Assembly (NCBI RefSeq): GCF_002951615.1
Contig: NZ_CP019062.1
Coordinates: 1,178,001-1,242,000, forward strand
Source of the DNA: Rahnella sikkimica
Lineage (GTDB): Bacteria; Pseudomonadota; Gammaproteobacteria; Enterobacterales; Enterobacteriaceae
DNA: 64,000 nucleotides
Direction of reading: 5' to 3'
The position numbers were made by a program, and so were the translations under genes. The notes beneath the pieces were generated by a model that did not search any database, was not told the origin of the DNA, and worked only from the letters and a program-made list of their open reading frames with translations. Of this stretch, positions 15,001-20,789 are shown piece after piece. Positions within the stretch are counted from its first letter, which is position 1. The number at the start of each line of letters is the position of its first letter.

Positions 15001-15152
15001 TGTCGGTGACGACCGAAGGCAACAACACCGTCATCAAGATTGATATGGATGGCAGCGGTTCAGCACAGTCGATGACCACCATCGCCACGCTGACCAACGT
15101 GCATACCGATCTGGCGACGTTGCTGGCGAACCATCAGCTGATTGTCGGTTAA
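1..15152 (+). CDS. Giant Ig-repeat type I-secreted adhesin, 3' part (BapA/LapA/SiiE-like)
   Basis: Surface or biofilm adhesin exported by the type I system encoded just downstream. The frame is open from base 3, so the start and N-terminal region lie outside the window and at least 5,050 codons are present. Order seen: about 36 Ig-like domains of about 100 residues (to about 10,800), each with an xDxxINAxE-type opening, a TVTVxxxGxxYxAxV core and a D.AGN element; five longer Ig-like domains with a DTG.S..DF.TSD motif (10,820-12,400); two more divergent ones; an FG-GAP/VCBS-like stretch with DxDxDG-type motifs (13,000-14,120); and a C-terminal secretion region with GGNGSDTINGF and a GRGGNDTF calcium-binding nonapeptide (14,600-15,152). 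That end is typical of RTX/T1SS C-terminal targeting domains. Sorting within LapA, BapA or SiiE classes needs the missing N-terminus. Confidence 0.93.
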   Translation, partial: DTAGNTVTSTSTLNVDTQPPSLTIGTLAGDNVLNAAEAGADVVLSGTSTAQAGQVVTITLNGQTYSATVGADGNWSVNVPGAQAGALQDGNVTVSASVSDAAGNSTSTTQNLLVDTTVPVITINTIAGDNILNSAEQTQAQIVSGTSTGAEAGDTVTLIVNGQTYTTTLAADGSWSIGLPASVFSAVADGSYPISVSITDKAGNTGSQNTAVLVSSETPELAINTVALDDVINAIGKGDALIITGTSNSADGTPVSLTLNGVTYSGTISGGNWSVTVPASDVSKLGEATYTLSATSTDAEGNTGNTTHNVLVDSALPVVTIAVTAGDNIINATEIESAQIVSGKVSNAAAGDVVTVTVGGHSYTTTVQNDLSWSVSVPSADLKGFGDGDLNITASVTNQNGNTGTGEREINIDAGLPGLRIDTVAGDDIVNSIEINQNQIISGTSSDIAAGSSVTVTVNGIDYQATVGANGAWSAAVPAADVANWPAGQLAISVTGSDVSGNSVTISNNVTVDLSSVAISVDTIAADDIINAAEKAADLTLTGTTNNVEAGQTVTVNFAGHNYTAQVQADGSWSVTVPAGDMTSLKDGDVTATVSVTNVAGNSASAANTAEVDASAPTLTLNVIAGDNVLNSAEAGADVVLSGTSTAEAGQTVTITLNGQTYTATVEADGTWSTSVPAADAAAMADGTYPVSAVVTDIAGNGASASGSLLVDVTAPTLTINTISGDDIINAQEHQQNLMVSGSSTSVPAGGLVTVEINGATYTAVVDAQGNWSTGVPASAVSAMTDGSYTVTASVKDAAGNDGAASHAVTVDTVSPVLSINTVAADDVINAVEKGEALTVSGTSDGADGTTVTLNFNGQNYTATVSNGAWTLNVPAADVAKLGEADYTLTASSTDAAGNTGNTTHVVLVDSSLPTVSINPVATDNVINAAEINADQLIGGKVTNAAAGDVVTITLGGKSYTATVQDDLSWSVSVPSADLKGFGDGDLTVSASVTNQHGNTNSSEREINIDAGLPGLRIDTVAGDDIVNSIEINQNQIISGTSSDIAAGSSVTVTVNGIDYQATVGANGAWSAAVPAADVANWPAGQLAISVTGSDVSGNTVTISNNVTVDLSSVAISVDTIAADDIINAAEKAADLTLTGTTQNVEAGQTVTVNFAGHNYTAQVQADGSWSVTVPAGDMTSLKDGDVTATASVTNVAGNSASAANTAEIDASAPVLTINVIAGDNVLNSAEAGADVVLSGTSTAEAGQVVTITLNGQTYTATVAADGTWSTAVPAADAAAIADGTYSVSATVTDIAGNGASATGSLLVDVTAPTLTINTISGDDIINAQELQQNLMISGSSTGVPAGGLVTVEINGATYTAVVDAQGNWSTGVPASAVSTLTDGSYTVTASVKDAAGNDGAASHAITVDTVSPVLSINTVAADDVINAVEKGEALTVSGTSDGADGTTVTLNFNGQNYTATVSNGAWTLNVPAADVAKLGEADYTLTASSTDAAGNTGNTTHVVLVDSSLPTVSINPVATDNIINATEINADQMISGKVTNAAAGDVVTITLGGKSYTATVQGDLSWSVSVPSADLKGFGDGDLNITASVTNQNGNTGTGEREINIDAGLPGLRIDTVAGDDIVNSIEINQNQIISGTSSDIAAGSSVTVTVNGIDYQATVGANGAWSAAVPAADVANWPAGQLAISVTGSDVSGNSVTISNNVTVDLSSVAISVDTIAADDIINAAEKAADLTLTGTTQNVEAGQTVTVNFAGHNYTAQVQADGSWSVTVPAGDMTSLKDGDVTATASVTNVAGNSASAANTAEVDASAPVVTINSISAGDVLSAVNAGTDVVLSGTSTAQAGQTVTIVMGSETFTATVAADGTWTTSVANTVFSGLNDGSYTLTASVTDIAGNPATATGTAQVDQTAPVVTVNVVAGDNVINSTEHGQAQVISGTVTGVDTGTVVTVTLNGVNYSAISDASGKWSIGVPADVVSGLTDGSYTVAASVTDLAGNTGSASQNVVVNTTAPVFVINDMAGGDNVLNATEALTTLTVTGTVTGLADGAQVIVTLNGLNYTGTVNGGVWSADIPASALANLGQALYQVSVSGTDVNGNTGSVSKGLQTASDNPSVTINTVAGDDVINATEVTQDQVISGSVTHAEAGQTVTVTVGGKTYTAQVQSDFTWSITVPAADLAAMGDGSLNISASVTNVSGNEGSGDRNIAIDAALPGLRIGTIAGDDIVNSIEINQNQIISGTSNGLAAGSSVTVTVNGIDYQATVGVNGNWSAPVPAADVANWPAGELAISVTGVSQAGNSVTISNTITVDLSSVSIAIDAVSADNMLNAAEKAADLTLSGTTQNVEAGQNVTVIFAGHRYTAQVQTDGSWSLRVPAADMTNLKDGDTSVSVSVTNTAGNSASAAQDVTVDTLAPTITMNTIAGDNVLNSAEAGADVVLSGTSTAEAGQTVTITLNGQTYTATVAADGTWSTAVPAADAKAMADGTYSVSAVVSDIAGNGATATGSLLVDVTAPTLTINTISGDDIINAQELQQNLMISGSSTGVPAGGLVTIEIDGKTYTAAVDAQGNWSTGIPASAVSTMTDGGYTVTATVKDAAGNDGAATHAVTVDTVSPVLTINTAAADDVINAVEKGEALTVSGTSNGADGTVVTLNFNGQNYTATVTNGAWTLNVPAADVAKLGEADYTLTASSTDAAGNTGNATHVVLVDSSLPSVSISPVATDNVINATEINADQLIGGKVTNAAAGDVVTITLGGKTYTATVLGDLSWSVSVPSADLKGFGDGDLTVSASVTNQHGNTNSSEREIAIDAGLPGLRIDTVAGDDIVNSIEINQNQIISGTSTDIAAGSSVTVTVNGVAYQATVGANGAWSAAVPAADVANWPAGQLAISVTGSDVSGNSVTISNNVTVDLSSVAISVDTIAADDIINAAEKAADLTLTGTTNNVEAGQTVTVNFAGHNYTAQVQADGSWSVKVPAGDMTGLKDGDVTATASVTNVAGNSASAANTAEVDASAPALTLNVIAGDNVLNSAEAAANVVLSGTSTAEAGQIVTITLNGQTYTATVAADGTWSTSVPAAVASALADGTYAISATVTDIAGNGASASGSLLVDVTAPVVTVNTVAGDDVLNTAEHGQAQVITGGSTGTVPGNVVTLVIDGHTYSTVVDASGNWSIGVPVSVIQGLASGDTTFAVSITDSAGNTGSRDHVITVNTNAVSLSIDTIAQDDIINAAEKGTSLTITGGSDMLVSGTEVTVMLNGKSYTASVDATGHWTLSVPAADMAAITDGNYSVTASASDATGNPANATHNVVVDTTPPALLINPVTASGMLNAVELGQPLTLSGTSTAQAGQTVTVTFNNETYTTTVNANGTWSVNIPAVDVAALPDGSLPVSASVNDVAGNPASASTSVLVDTVAPMLTISTIAGDDVINTTEQLAGQTLSGTTTAEAGQVVTVTFNNREYHATVTSTGTWSVNVPAADFNGATDGSYTVSASVSDVAGNPVTGSSVVTLNGAVPEITINTFAADDVVNAAEHGTSLAVTGTSTAPAGSTVTVTLNGQSYTAQVQNDQSWTLNLSANAVSALVDGDNYAITASVTNSIGNTGTAMHEIAVDTSAPSMTITIDSVSDDTGRSNSDFVTSDTTITLHGSLSAALGNDESAQISLDGGLTWVTLTVTGTTWNYAQGSALTDGSYSYTVRVIDAAGNVGSSASQTVVIDTVAPNASQSISIDAISQDTGLSSTDFITSDTTLNLRGTLGAALGADEYAQISLDGGNTWADVSISGLTWTYIDGRTLTDGDYNYQVRVVDLAGNVGATASQVVTVDTTAPDSSKTISIDAISTDTGLSSSDFITSDTSLTVTGTLGKTLAADEVVQVSVDGGLTWANATTIGTGWTFADGRTLTDGDYTYNVRVVDTAGNVGNVTSKVVTVDTVAPDSSKTVTIDSISTDTGISASDFVTSDTSLTVTGSIGAALGAGEVVQISVDNGATWTTVSLSGSTWTYTDGRTLTDGQTLYQVRVVDQAGNVGQTAQQVVTIDTTAPTQTITISAISNDTGDYANDFITSDNTLTMSGTLSATLATDERAQISLDGGFTWSDVVVNGQLWSYDATGTVLADGNYNVQVRVIDQAGNTGTVGSQTVVIDTLNPEAVASIVQYSDDEGDRKGSFGSGTYTDETAPTLSGTLSKALADGEVLKIYRNGVFVGVATVVGLAWTFSDSALADGTYVYVARAQDLAGNTTPSGDFTLTVDTSIPTTIATVTAGSTQDTTPIISGTLSEALGEGMYVQVVVKGVTYTSEPGGAVVVDPLNHTWYLQVPGALGLASYDVTAQVRSSAGNGNDAGISTSAIIVYAETAVDTSWATTAGSTSTNAMAFSLNSSGLWNIVTGISDYTSSGLNSYAGTTLTNSRGNIVVSYTLADTDRNGTSDIYATETNYGGSIQGKWTANADGTYTYGQQAIGTTIWYGGVIAYDKTGDGWVDLAYGDAGGDSRSYLVNNNGVLTADGTNGAAGLAGVTYREISGVDINNDGTVDIVQHTNRNGVYALTVVNNNGTGTLTETQSIANVFVPNSADTTTAVSMTWADFNGDGLMDLYISTGRTSAGAYNYGGMIYYNNGAGGLSTTPTAVETATTSSASGGYLSAAVDWDGDGDMDIIKFSTYSTSQKATLYLNDGTGKGWTSSALASALVNVTGIATLDYDWNGTQDLLVSQANGKVVYIANNSTIADGTAIHLRILDGEGMNVFYGNTVQLYNSAGQLVASQIINAQSGIGINDASALVNFYGLDPNETYSAVLVRNINGVSSNETWTDLTAGDGTTSYSLTADAATGGTSGTITGTGYNDTFIAESGTYVYNGSGGWSTTSDHATWSATGGEDIVDYRNATSGITVDLSSSNAQNTGFNTSTFRNIEGIAGSNFDDTITGSSGDNVFNGRGGNDTFNLGNGGHDTLLYKLINSADATGGNGSDTINGFTVGTWEGTANSDRLDLSELLQSGGYTGTGSASYVNGVATLNASAGNITDYLSVTTEGNNTVIKIDMDGSGSAQSMTTIATLTNVHTDLATLLANHQLIVG
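60..9024 (+). repeat. Five tandem 1.79-kb super-repeats inside the adhesin gene
   Basis: The ten bases ccgggtctgc that open one particular domain recur at 1251, 3042, 4833, 6630 and 8421, i.e. spacings of 1791, 1791, 1797 and 1791 bp. Each unit is 597 (once 599) codons and holds six distinct Ig-domain types in fixed order, recognised by their openings NVLNSAEAG, INAQE, INAVEKGEAL, INATEINADQ, VNSIEINQNQ and INAAEKAADL. Units 2, 3 and 5 are nearly identical over long stretches; units 1 and 4 diverge in their second to fourth domains. A looser sixth unit continues to about 10,800. Confidence 0.9.
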
Positions 15153-15166
15153 TCAGCAGCGGAAAG

Positions 15167-15194
15167 CGGAGCAGGGGAAACTCTCTGCTCCGCC
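15167..15194 (+). promoter_or_regulatory. Intercistronic hairpin between adhesin and transporter genes
   Basis: GCGGAGCAG (15167-15175) and CTGCTCCGC (15186-15194) form a perfect 9-bp stem with a 10-base loop, 15 bases after the adhesin stop. No U-tract follows, so it is more likely an mRNA-processing or attenuating hairpin than a full terminator. It could lower transporter expression relative to the adhesin. Confidence 0.5.
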
Positions 15195-15254
15195 GACCCG
15201 GATGGCCTGTTTATGCGCCGGAATGTGCATAAAGGAAAACGAATTTAGGGAAGA

Positions 15255-17441
15255 ATGATGATGAAAAAAGACACCATGTTAGAGAAAGGCTACACCGCGT
15301 GGCTCAAAGCCATGCTCGATATCGCGAAACACTACCGGCTGGATTACTCAGAAGAGCACGTGAAAACCACCGTTGCCTGGGAGATGGGCGCACCGGCAGA
15401 CGTGATTCTTGATGAGATGGCAAAAAAACTGGGGCTGGGCCGCGTCACGCGTGACTTCCACCCGAACGATCTCGATCCGATGAGCGTGCCGTTCATCTTA
15501 ATGCTCGACAACGGGCGGCTGGGCGTGGTGACACATCTGGACGCCAGCGGCCAGTGCGCCGTGCAATTTACCGAAGATCAGGGTCTGGAAACCACCCTGA
15601 CATCAGAACAGCTGGCGGAACGCGCAAAAAGCATCACGCTTCTGCGTCCGCTGCACAGCATTCCCGATGCGCGCGTTGATAACTACATCAAGCCGTACAA
15701 GAAAAACTGGTTCTGGGATCTGGCACTGAAAGACTGGCGTCGTTACAGCGACATCATGCTGGCCTCGATGATTGCCAACGTGCTGGCGCTGGCGGGCATG
15801 TTGTTTTCCATGCAGGTTTACGACCGCGTGGTGCCGTCGCAATCCGTCCCGACCTTGTGGGTATTGTTTGGCGGCGTGATGCTGGCGATTACCTTTGAAT
15901 TCGTGATGCGCATGGTGCGCGTCCATATTTCTGACGTGGTGGGGAAACGTGCCGATTTGCGCATCTCCGACCGCGTCTTTGGCCGTGCGCTGCGCATTAA
16001 AAACAGCGCACGCTCGAAATCCACCGGTTCCTTTATCTCGCAAATCCGCGAACTGGAATCCGTGCGCGAGCTGATCACCTCGACCACGCTGAGCGCGCTG
16101 TCGGACCTGCCATTCTTCCTGCTGTTCACCGTGATTTTGTGGATGATCGGCGGCCCGCTGGTGTTTGTGGTGTTACTGGCGCTGCCTTTGCTGCTGATCC
16201 CCGGCATCCTGATCCAGAGACCGCTGGCGAAACTGGCCAACGAAGGGATGCGCGAATCGGCGGTGCGTAATGCCTCGCTGGTGGAAGCGGTGGAGTCACT
16301 CGAAGACATCAAACTGATGCGCGCCGAGCAGCGTTTCCAGAACCAGTGGAACCACTGTAACGAAGTGTCTGCCGAAATCAGTATGCGTCAGCGTTTTCTG
16401 ACCAGCCTGCTGATGACCTGGACGCAGGAAGTGCAGTCGATTGTGTACGCTGTCGTGCTGCTGGTGGGGTGCTATCTGGTGATGCAGGGCGACATGACCA
16501 CCGGTGCGCTGGTCGGGACAACCATTCTGGCATCCCGCACCATTGCGCCGCTGGCGCAGATTTCCGGCGTGCTGTCGCGCTGGCAGCAGGCGAAGGTTGC
16601 GCGTAAAGGGCTGGATGAACTGATGCAACGCCCGATTGATCAGGAAAACGGCCAGAAGATGGTTCACAAGGCGCAGATCGCCGGTGAATACGCGATCAAT
16701 GATGCGGTCTTCTATTACGACGAAGAAGCCAAAGCGGTGAATCTGGCGATTTCGCGTCTGAACATCAAACCGGGCGAGAAGATTGCCATTCTGGGCAAAA
16801 ACGGCGCAGGCAAATCGACGCTCCTGCAAGTGCTGGCAGGCATGCAACAGGTTCAGCAAGGGCAGGTGGTGCTCGATAACGTCAACATCAAACAGATCGA
16901 CCCGGCAGATTTACGCCGCGACGTGGCGCTCCACAACCAGCACGCGCGTCTGTTCTTCGGCTCAGTGCATGAAAACATCACCATGGGACGCCCGCAGGCG
17001 ACCGACGAAGAAATCCATGAAGCGCTGGTCATCAGCGGCGCGCTGGCGTTTGTGCAGCAAAAAGAGGACGGCCTGAACTTCCTCATTCACGAAGGCGGCG
17101 TCGGGCTTTCCGGCGGGCAACGTCAGGCGCTTTTGCTGGCGCGTAACATCATCACGCAGCCGCAGGTTTTGCTGCTCGATGAACCGACCGCGTGGCTCGA
17201 CGAGATTTCCGAGTGGAACCTGATTTCCCAGTTATCGACCTGGGGCAAAGACAAAACGCTGATTATTGCCACGCACCGTCTGGCGCTGCTGCAACTGGTG
17301 GATCGAATTATCGTCATGGATAACGGGCGTATTTCGCTCGACGGTAATAAGGATGAGATCCTGAACAAACACTTCAGGCCGAAAGGACAAACCGCTGCCG
17401 CCACCGCGAAACCGGCGACAAGCAAGGAGGCATCACAATGA
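15255..17441 (+). CDS. Type I secretion ABC transporter (permease-ATPase, LapB-like)
   Basis: Inner-membrane ABC exporter that powers secretion of the upstream adhesin. Residues 1-130 form a C39-peptidase-like domain with no Cys-containing catalytic motif visible, as in RTX/LapB-type exporters that bind substrate without cleaving it. A transmembrane domain follows (about 160-440), then a nucleotide-binding domain with Walker A GKNGAGKST, signature LSGGQRQ and Walker B LLLDEPTAWLDE. At 728 codons the length is normal for the family. Three in-frame ATGs stand at 15255, 15258 and 15261; the AGGGAAG Shine-Dalgarno at 15247-15253 is better spaced for the second or third. The stop overlaps the next start. 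No TolC/LapE-type outer-membrane partner is in the window. Confidence 0.93.
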   Translation: MMMKKDTMLEKGYTAWLKAMLDIAKHYRLDYSEEHVKTTVAWEMGAPADVILDEMAKKLGLGRVTRDFHPNDLDPMSVPFILMLDNGRLGVVTHLDASGQCAVQFTEDQGLETTLTSEQLAERAKSITLLRPLHSIPDARVDNYIKPYKKNWFWDLALKDWRRYSDIMLASMIANVLALAGMLFSMQVYDRVVPSQSVPTLWVLFGGVMLAITFEFVMRMVRVHISDVVGKRADLRISDRVFGRALRIKNSARSKSTGSFISQIRELESVRELITSTTLSALSDLPFFLLFTVILWMIGGPLVFVVLLALPLLLIPGILIQRPLAKLANEGMRESAVRNASLVEAVESLEDIKLMRAEQRFQNQWNHCNEVSAEISMRQRFLTSLLMTWTQEVQSIVYAVVLLVGCYLVMQGDMTTGALVGTTILASRTIAPLAQISGVLSRWQQAKVARKGLDELMQRPIDQENGQKMVHKAQIAGEYAINDAVFYYDEEAKAVNLAISRLNIKPGEKIAILGKNGAGKSTLLQVLAGMQQVQQGQVVLDNVNIKQIDPADLRRDVALHNQHARLFFGSVHENITMGRPQATDEEIHEALVISGALAFVQQKEDGLNFLIHEGGVGLSGGQRQALLLARNIITQPQVLLLDEPTAWLDEISEWNLISQLSTWGKDKTLIIATHRLALLQLVDRIIVMDNGRISLDGNKDEILNKHFRPKGQTAAATAKPATSKEASQ

Positions 17442-18613
17442 AAAAGCCTAAACTCACGACCCGTCAGCGGACGGAAAAATCCCTGCCGCGCTCGACCATT
17501 CTGGTCTGGTCGGTATCGCTGATGCTTTTGTGTTTCTTCCTGTGGGCGAATTTTTACACGCTCGATGAAGTCACGACCGGCACCGGTAAAGTGATCCCGT
17601 CGTCGCACGAGCAGATTGTGCAGTCGCTGGAAGGCGGCATCGTTCACGCCATCGACGTGCAGGAAGGTGAAGTGGTGGAACGCGGGCAGCGGCTGGCGCA
17701 GCTTGATCGCACCAAAACCGAATCCGGCGTGCAGGAAAGCGTGGCGCGTTTACATGCCGCGCTGGCCACGGCGGCGCGTCTGACGGCGCAGATCAACAAT
17801 ACGCCGCTGACGTTCCCGGCAGAACTGGATGACGAACCGGAACTGGTGAAATCCGAAACCGAGCTGTACAACTCCAGCCGCAACAGCCTGGAGAAACAAC
17901 TTTCCGGCCTGAAGCAGGGCGTTGCGCTTATCCGCCGCGAGCTTTCAATGACCACGCCACTGGTGAAACAGGGCGCGGCCAGCGACGTGGAAGTGCTGCG
18001 TCTGCAACGTCAGATTAACGAGATGGAAAGCAAAGCGACTGACCTGGAAACGCAATACAATGTGCGCGCCGGTGAGGAACTTGCCAAGGCGAATGCGGAG
18101 ATCGAGGCGCAGCGCTCAGTGATTCTGGGGCGTAAAGACTCACTGAACCGCCTGGAATTCTTCTCACCGGTGAAAGGTATTGTCAAAAATATCGACGTCA
18201 ATACCGTCGGCGGTGTGATCCCGCCCAACGGCAAACTGATGACGCTGGTGCCGATTGACGATCAGATGCTGGTGGAAGCGCAAATCTCCCCGCGCGACGT
18301 GGCATTCATCCACCCCGGCCAGAAAGCCAAGGTGAAAATCACCGCCTACGATTATTCCATTTACGGCAGTTTTGACGGCGAGGTAACAACGATTTCCCCG
18401 GACACCATTCAGGATGAAGTCCGCCGCGACGTGTACTATTACCGCGTCAACATTAAAACGCACGCCAACTATCTGGAAAATAAACACAAAGAGAAGTTCT
18501 ATATCTTCCCCGGCATGATCGCCACGGTGGATATCAAGACCGGCAATAAAAGTATCCTCGATTACCTGCTGAAACCGCTGAACAAAATGAACGAAGCGAT
18601 GCGGGAACGTTAA
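17438..18613 (+). CDS. HlyD-family membrane fusion protein of the type I system (LapC-like)
   Basis: Periplasmic adaptor linking the ABC exporter to an outer-membrane channel. The 391-residue protein has a short basic cytoplasmic start, one transmembrane helix at about 21-41, a lipoyl/barrel-sandwich half-motif (EGGIVHAIDVQEGEVVERGQ, about 65-85), a long coiled-coil hairpin (about 95-225), and the second half of the sandwich (FFSPVKGIVKNIDVNTVGGV) followed by the HlyD C-terminal domain. Its ATG (17438) overlaps the stop of the ABC gene in an ATGA arrangement, so translation is coupled. A rho-independent terminator follows, making it the last gene of the adhesin operon. Confidence 0.93.
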   Translation: MKKPKLTTRQRTEKSLPRSTILVWSVSLMLLCFFLWANFYTLDEVTTGTGKVIPSSHEQIVQSLEGGIVHAIDVQEGEVVERGQRLAQLDRTKTESGVQESVARLHAALATAARLTAQINNTPLTFPAELDDEPELVKSETELYNSSRNSLEKQLSGLKQGVALIRRELSMTTPLVKQGAASDVEVLRLQRQINEMESKATDLETQYNVRAGEELAKANAEIEAQRSVILGRKDSLNRLEFFSPVKGIVKNIDVNTVGGVIPPNGKLMTLVPIDDQMLVEAQISPRDVAFIHPGQKAKVKITAYDYSIYGSFDGEVTTISPDTIQDEVRRDVYYYRVNIKTHANYLENKHKEKFYIFPGMIATVDIKTGNKSILDYLLKPLNKMNEAMRER

Positions 18614-18635
18614 TGACTGCGTAATACGAAACATA

Positions 18636-18666
18636 AAAACCCATGCGAAAGCGTGGGTTTTTTGTT
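18636..18666 (+). terminator. Rho-independent terminator of the adhesin/T1SS operon
   Basis: Stem AAACCCA (18637-18643) pairs with TGGGTTT (18654-18660); the inner GC pairs close a GAAA tetraloop and a T-run follows. It lies 23 bases after the HlyD-family gene. Confidence 0.85.
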
Positions 18667-18900
18667 TGTGGGGTTCTGGCGCTTATATCATTTCTGAAAA
18701 TCCCATAAGATATTCTGGTAAACCGTGAATTTAAATTTTCAGACTAAGCAAATTAAACAATGAGGGTGTTTTTCAACAGCGCAGGGAAACTTATTCAATG
18801 ATAGTTGGCATGTATTGTTCGGTTTTTTGTATTGATATATAGCATTTGTTTTGAGTGGGCGGTTGAGTTATAACTTCAGAAACTCAAAAGGGGTTATGGA
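18667..18900. other. AT-rich intergenic region upstream of hcp
   Basis: About 230 bp with no ORF I can support. It is markedly AT-richer than the adhesin operon and probably holds the hcp promoter, but I cannot place -35/-10 boxes with confidence. An AAGGGG Shine-Dalgarno-like element precedes the hcp ATG. Confidence 0.5.
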
Positions 18901-19380
18901 ATGGCTAATCAAATATATATGTCGGTCACAGGTGAGAAACAAGGACTGATATCTCAGGGATGTGGCACCTATGATTCAATGGGCAATAAATATCAGGTGT
19001 TGCACCAGGACCAAATATTCATATTGTCGTTATCGCATCACACACATCGTAATCAAAATGTTTGTCACCAACCACTGACTATCACCAAAATAATCGACAA
19101 ATCTTCACCTTTATTTGGTATCGCCATCTCCAATAATGAGAAATTGCAATGCAACTTTGATATTTATCGGATTGATATCACGGGAAGAATCATGAAGTAT
19201 TATTCGATAGAGCTTCGTGATGCTTTTCTGAGTGATGTCTCCGTTAATTTCCCGCATGCGATAGACCACAGTGATGCTCAACCTGAAGAGACGCTGATAT
19301 TGATATTCAAAAGCATCACATGGCAGCACCATCAGGCTGGAACATCGGGTTACAGTTTCTGGCAAGACATTGTGATGTAG
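18901..19380 (+). CDS. hcp: Orphan Hcp, type VI secretion tube protein
   Basis: Hcp hexamers stack into the inner tube of the T6SS and also carry small effectors in the ring lumen. The N-terminus MANQIYMSVTGEKQGLIS and the later motifs HQDQIF, PLTITKIIDKSSPLF, AISNNE and the C-terminal ITWQHHQAGTSGYSFWQD match enterobacterial Hcp closely. The 159-residue length is normal, so there is no C-terminal toxin fusion. It lies about 9 kb from the nearest T6SS structural gene, on the opposite strand and in AT-rich DNA. It is followed 8 bases later by an uncharacterised gene, the usual layout for an auxiliary Hcp-effector-immunity islet. Confidence 0.92.
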   Translation: MANQIYMSVTGEKQGLISQGCGTYDSMGNKYQVLHQDQIFILSLSHHTHRNQNVCHQPLTITKIIDKSSPLFGIAISNNEKLQCNFDIYRIDITGRIMKYYSIELRDAFLSDVSVNFPHAIDHSDAQPEETLILIFKSITWQHHQAGTSGYSFWQDIVM

Positions 19381-19388
19381 GGGACTAT

Positions 19389-20267
19389 ATGAGTAAACGT
19401 GAAGATATAACCACTGCAGTTTTAGGGAGTGCAATCGGTTTTGGCTTGGTTTACACCAAAGTATTAGGTTGGATAGACCTTGGTCATGCTCAGGGGAGTG
19501 ATGCTCGCAAACTTCAAAGTAAGCTTCGTGAAGAAAAAGGAAGGAGTTTTTACCCTGAGCTAAATGAATGGTATTTTCCTGTTGATTATTATCAGGAAAT
19601 GGCATTAAAAATACATAAATCAACACAAACTAATCTGTGGGCCGGCGTACATGCTCCATTAATGGTACGTTCGTGTTTGAGCTGGGAAATAAAAAAGCGA
19701 ATTGCGCTGACCATTATGATGAAAACAGCCTCGAGATTCGAAGCCCTGCAGGATTCATCTTTGGTAAATTGGCGTACAGATAGCGGTTTTAGTGGGGAAG
19801 ACTTGGTCTCGGATTTATTGGGGTTTTATAGAGTCTTTGGCGAAGGTATTGATCCACTTATATTGGCCCAACCCACTGAAATTTCTTATGGTAAATCTAT
19901 ATGGGATCATTACGGCCCGATAGGAAAATTCAAAAATAGGGGGTTTAGGCCCATATTGTTCCCTCAGCCCTCACCAGGTAAAACGTCAATACCTAGAATA
20001 GGTTACCTGCCAACTTGGTTAGACTACATTAAACCGCTCGGTGACTTATCTAATAACTATATATCTAATAGATATTTTAATCGGCCAAAAAAAGATCTCT
20101 TTGATGATGTCAATCGGATGAACAATGAGCTATATATTGCTTTAAGAAGAGGCTACCAGAAACCCAATGATCTTCACATGCCATCCCATTTTTATGTTCA
20201 TCCGCATAATATTCCCGCGCCTGATTATTTTCATATAGGCGGTGATAGTCAATATCCAATATGGTGA
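19389..20267 (+). CDS. Uncharacterised protein next to hcp, candidate T6SS effector
   Basis: A 292-residue protein starting MSKREDITT, 8 bases after the hcp stop. The start is chosen because the longer frame would overlap hcp. I do not recognise a catalytic motif. Visible features are a hydrophobic segment near residues 9-27 (TAVLGSAIGFGLVYTKVLGW), a Trp/Tyr/Phe-rich middle, and a C-terminus rich in His and Pro (MPSHFYVHPHNIPAPDYFHIGG). It has no signal peptide with a clear cleavage site. Position directly after an orphan Hcp and before a small membrane-anchored protein suggests an Hcp-dependent effector; this is inference from context. It may belong to one of the gammaproteobacterial DUF families found beside Hcp. 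Confidence 0.6.
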   Translation: MSKREDITTAVLGSAIGFGLVYTKVLGWIDLGHAQGSDARKLQSKLREEKGRSFYPELNEWYFPVDYYQEMALKIHKSTQTNLWAGVHAPLMVRSCLSWEIKKRIALTIMMKTASRFEALQDSSLVNWRTDSGFSGEDLVSDLLGFYRVFGEGIDPLILAQPTEISYGKSIWDHYGPIGKFKNRGFRPILFPQPSPGKTSIPRIGYLPTWLDYIKPLGDLSNNYISNRYFNRPKKDLFDDVNRMNNELYIALRRGYQKPNDLHMPSHFYVHPHNIPAPDYFHIGGDSQYPIW

Positions 20268-20305
20268 CGGAATGTTTTTTGATTAAATACAAGGGGAATG
20301 AAAAT

Positions 20306-20719
20306 ATGCGTAAATTGACAAAGTGGATTTGTGTAATGTTTGTAATGTTTTTTTTGTTTTTCGCATGGATAATAATTTCTTTTGGTTATGCTTTCGATGG
20401 CCGTGAATACAAAAAGTCGGACTGGTTTGATTATTATTATTTAACGCCTTCACTCATCAGAAATGCTCCGGCGGCATCGGAAAATGCGACATATCATGTA
20501 AGAGGAGGGGACGAACACCAAAATTTCGAAGAGGAAGTGGTTTGGTCTGGTGTAAAAGATGTTCCCCGTGCAGTAAAAGAATTGGATGCCTATTTAATAA
20601 ATGAAGGTATTGATGTGGAAACTGAATACAAACAGGGGGCCGAGTATTTTGTATTACATTACAATGATGTGGTGGTATTGAAAATCTCAGATTGCATGGG
20701 GCCTTGTAATCGGTTTTAA
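20306..20719 (+). CDS. Small membrane-anchored protein, candidate immunity protein
   Basis: A 137-residue protein, MRKLTKWICV onward. ATG 20306 is chosen over the upstream in-frame ATG at 20261 because AAGGGG lies 9-10 bases ahead and the longer form would overlap the preceding gene. One N-terminal hydrophobic helix (about 7-28, ICVMFVMFFLFFAWIIISFG) precedes an acidic soluble domain ending CMGPCNRF, so the bulk is predicted to be periplasmic. I recognise no family. Its place as third gene after hcp and the candidate effector fits an immunity protein that acts in the periplasm. It is AT-rich like its neighbours. Confidence 0.55.
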   Translation: MRKLTKWICVMFVMFFLFFAWIIISFGYAFDGREYKKSDWFDYYYLTPSLIRNAPAASENATYHVRGGDEHQNFEEEVVWSGVKDVPRAVKELDAYLINEGIDVETEYKQGAEYFVLHYNDVVVLKISDCMGPCNRF

Positions 20720-20789
20720 ATAACATTAAAACCTGAGAAGCCGAATCAGTAAAATCTGCCGTCTCGTTGGAAACGATATTTTCTTAAAA

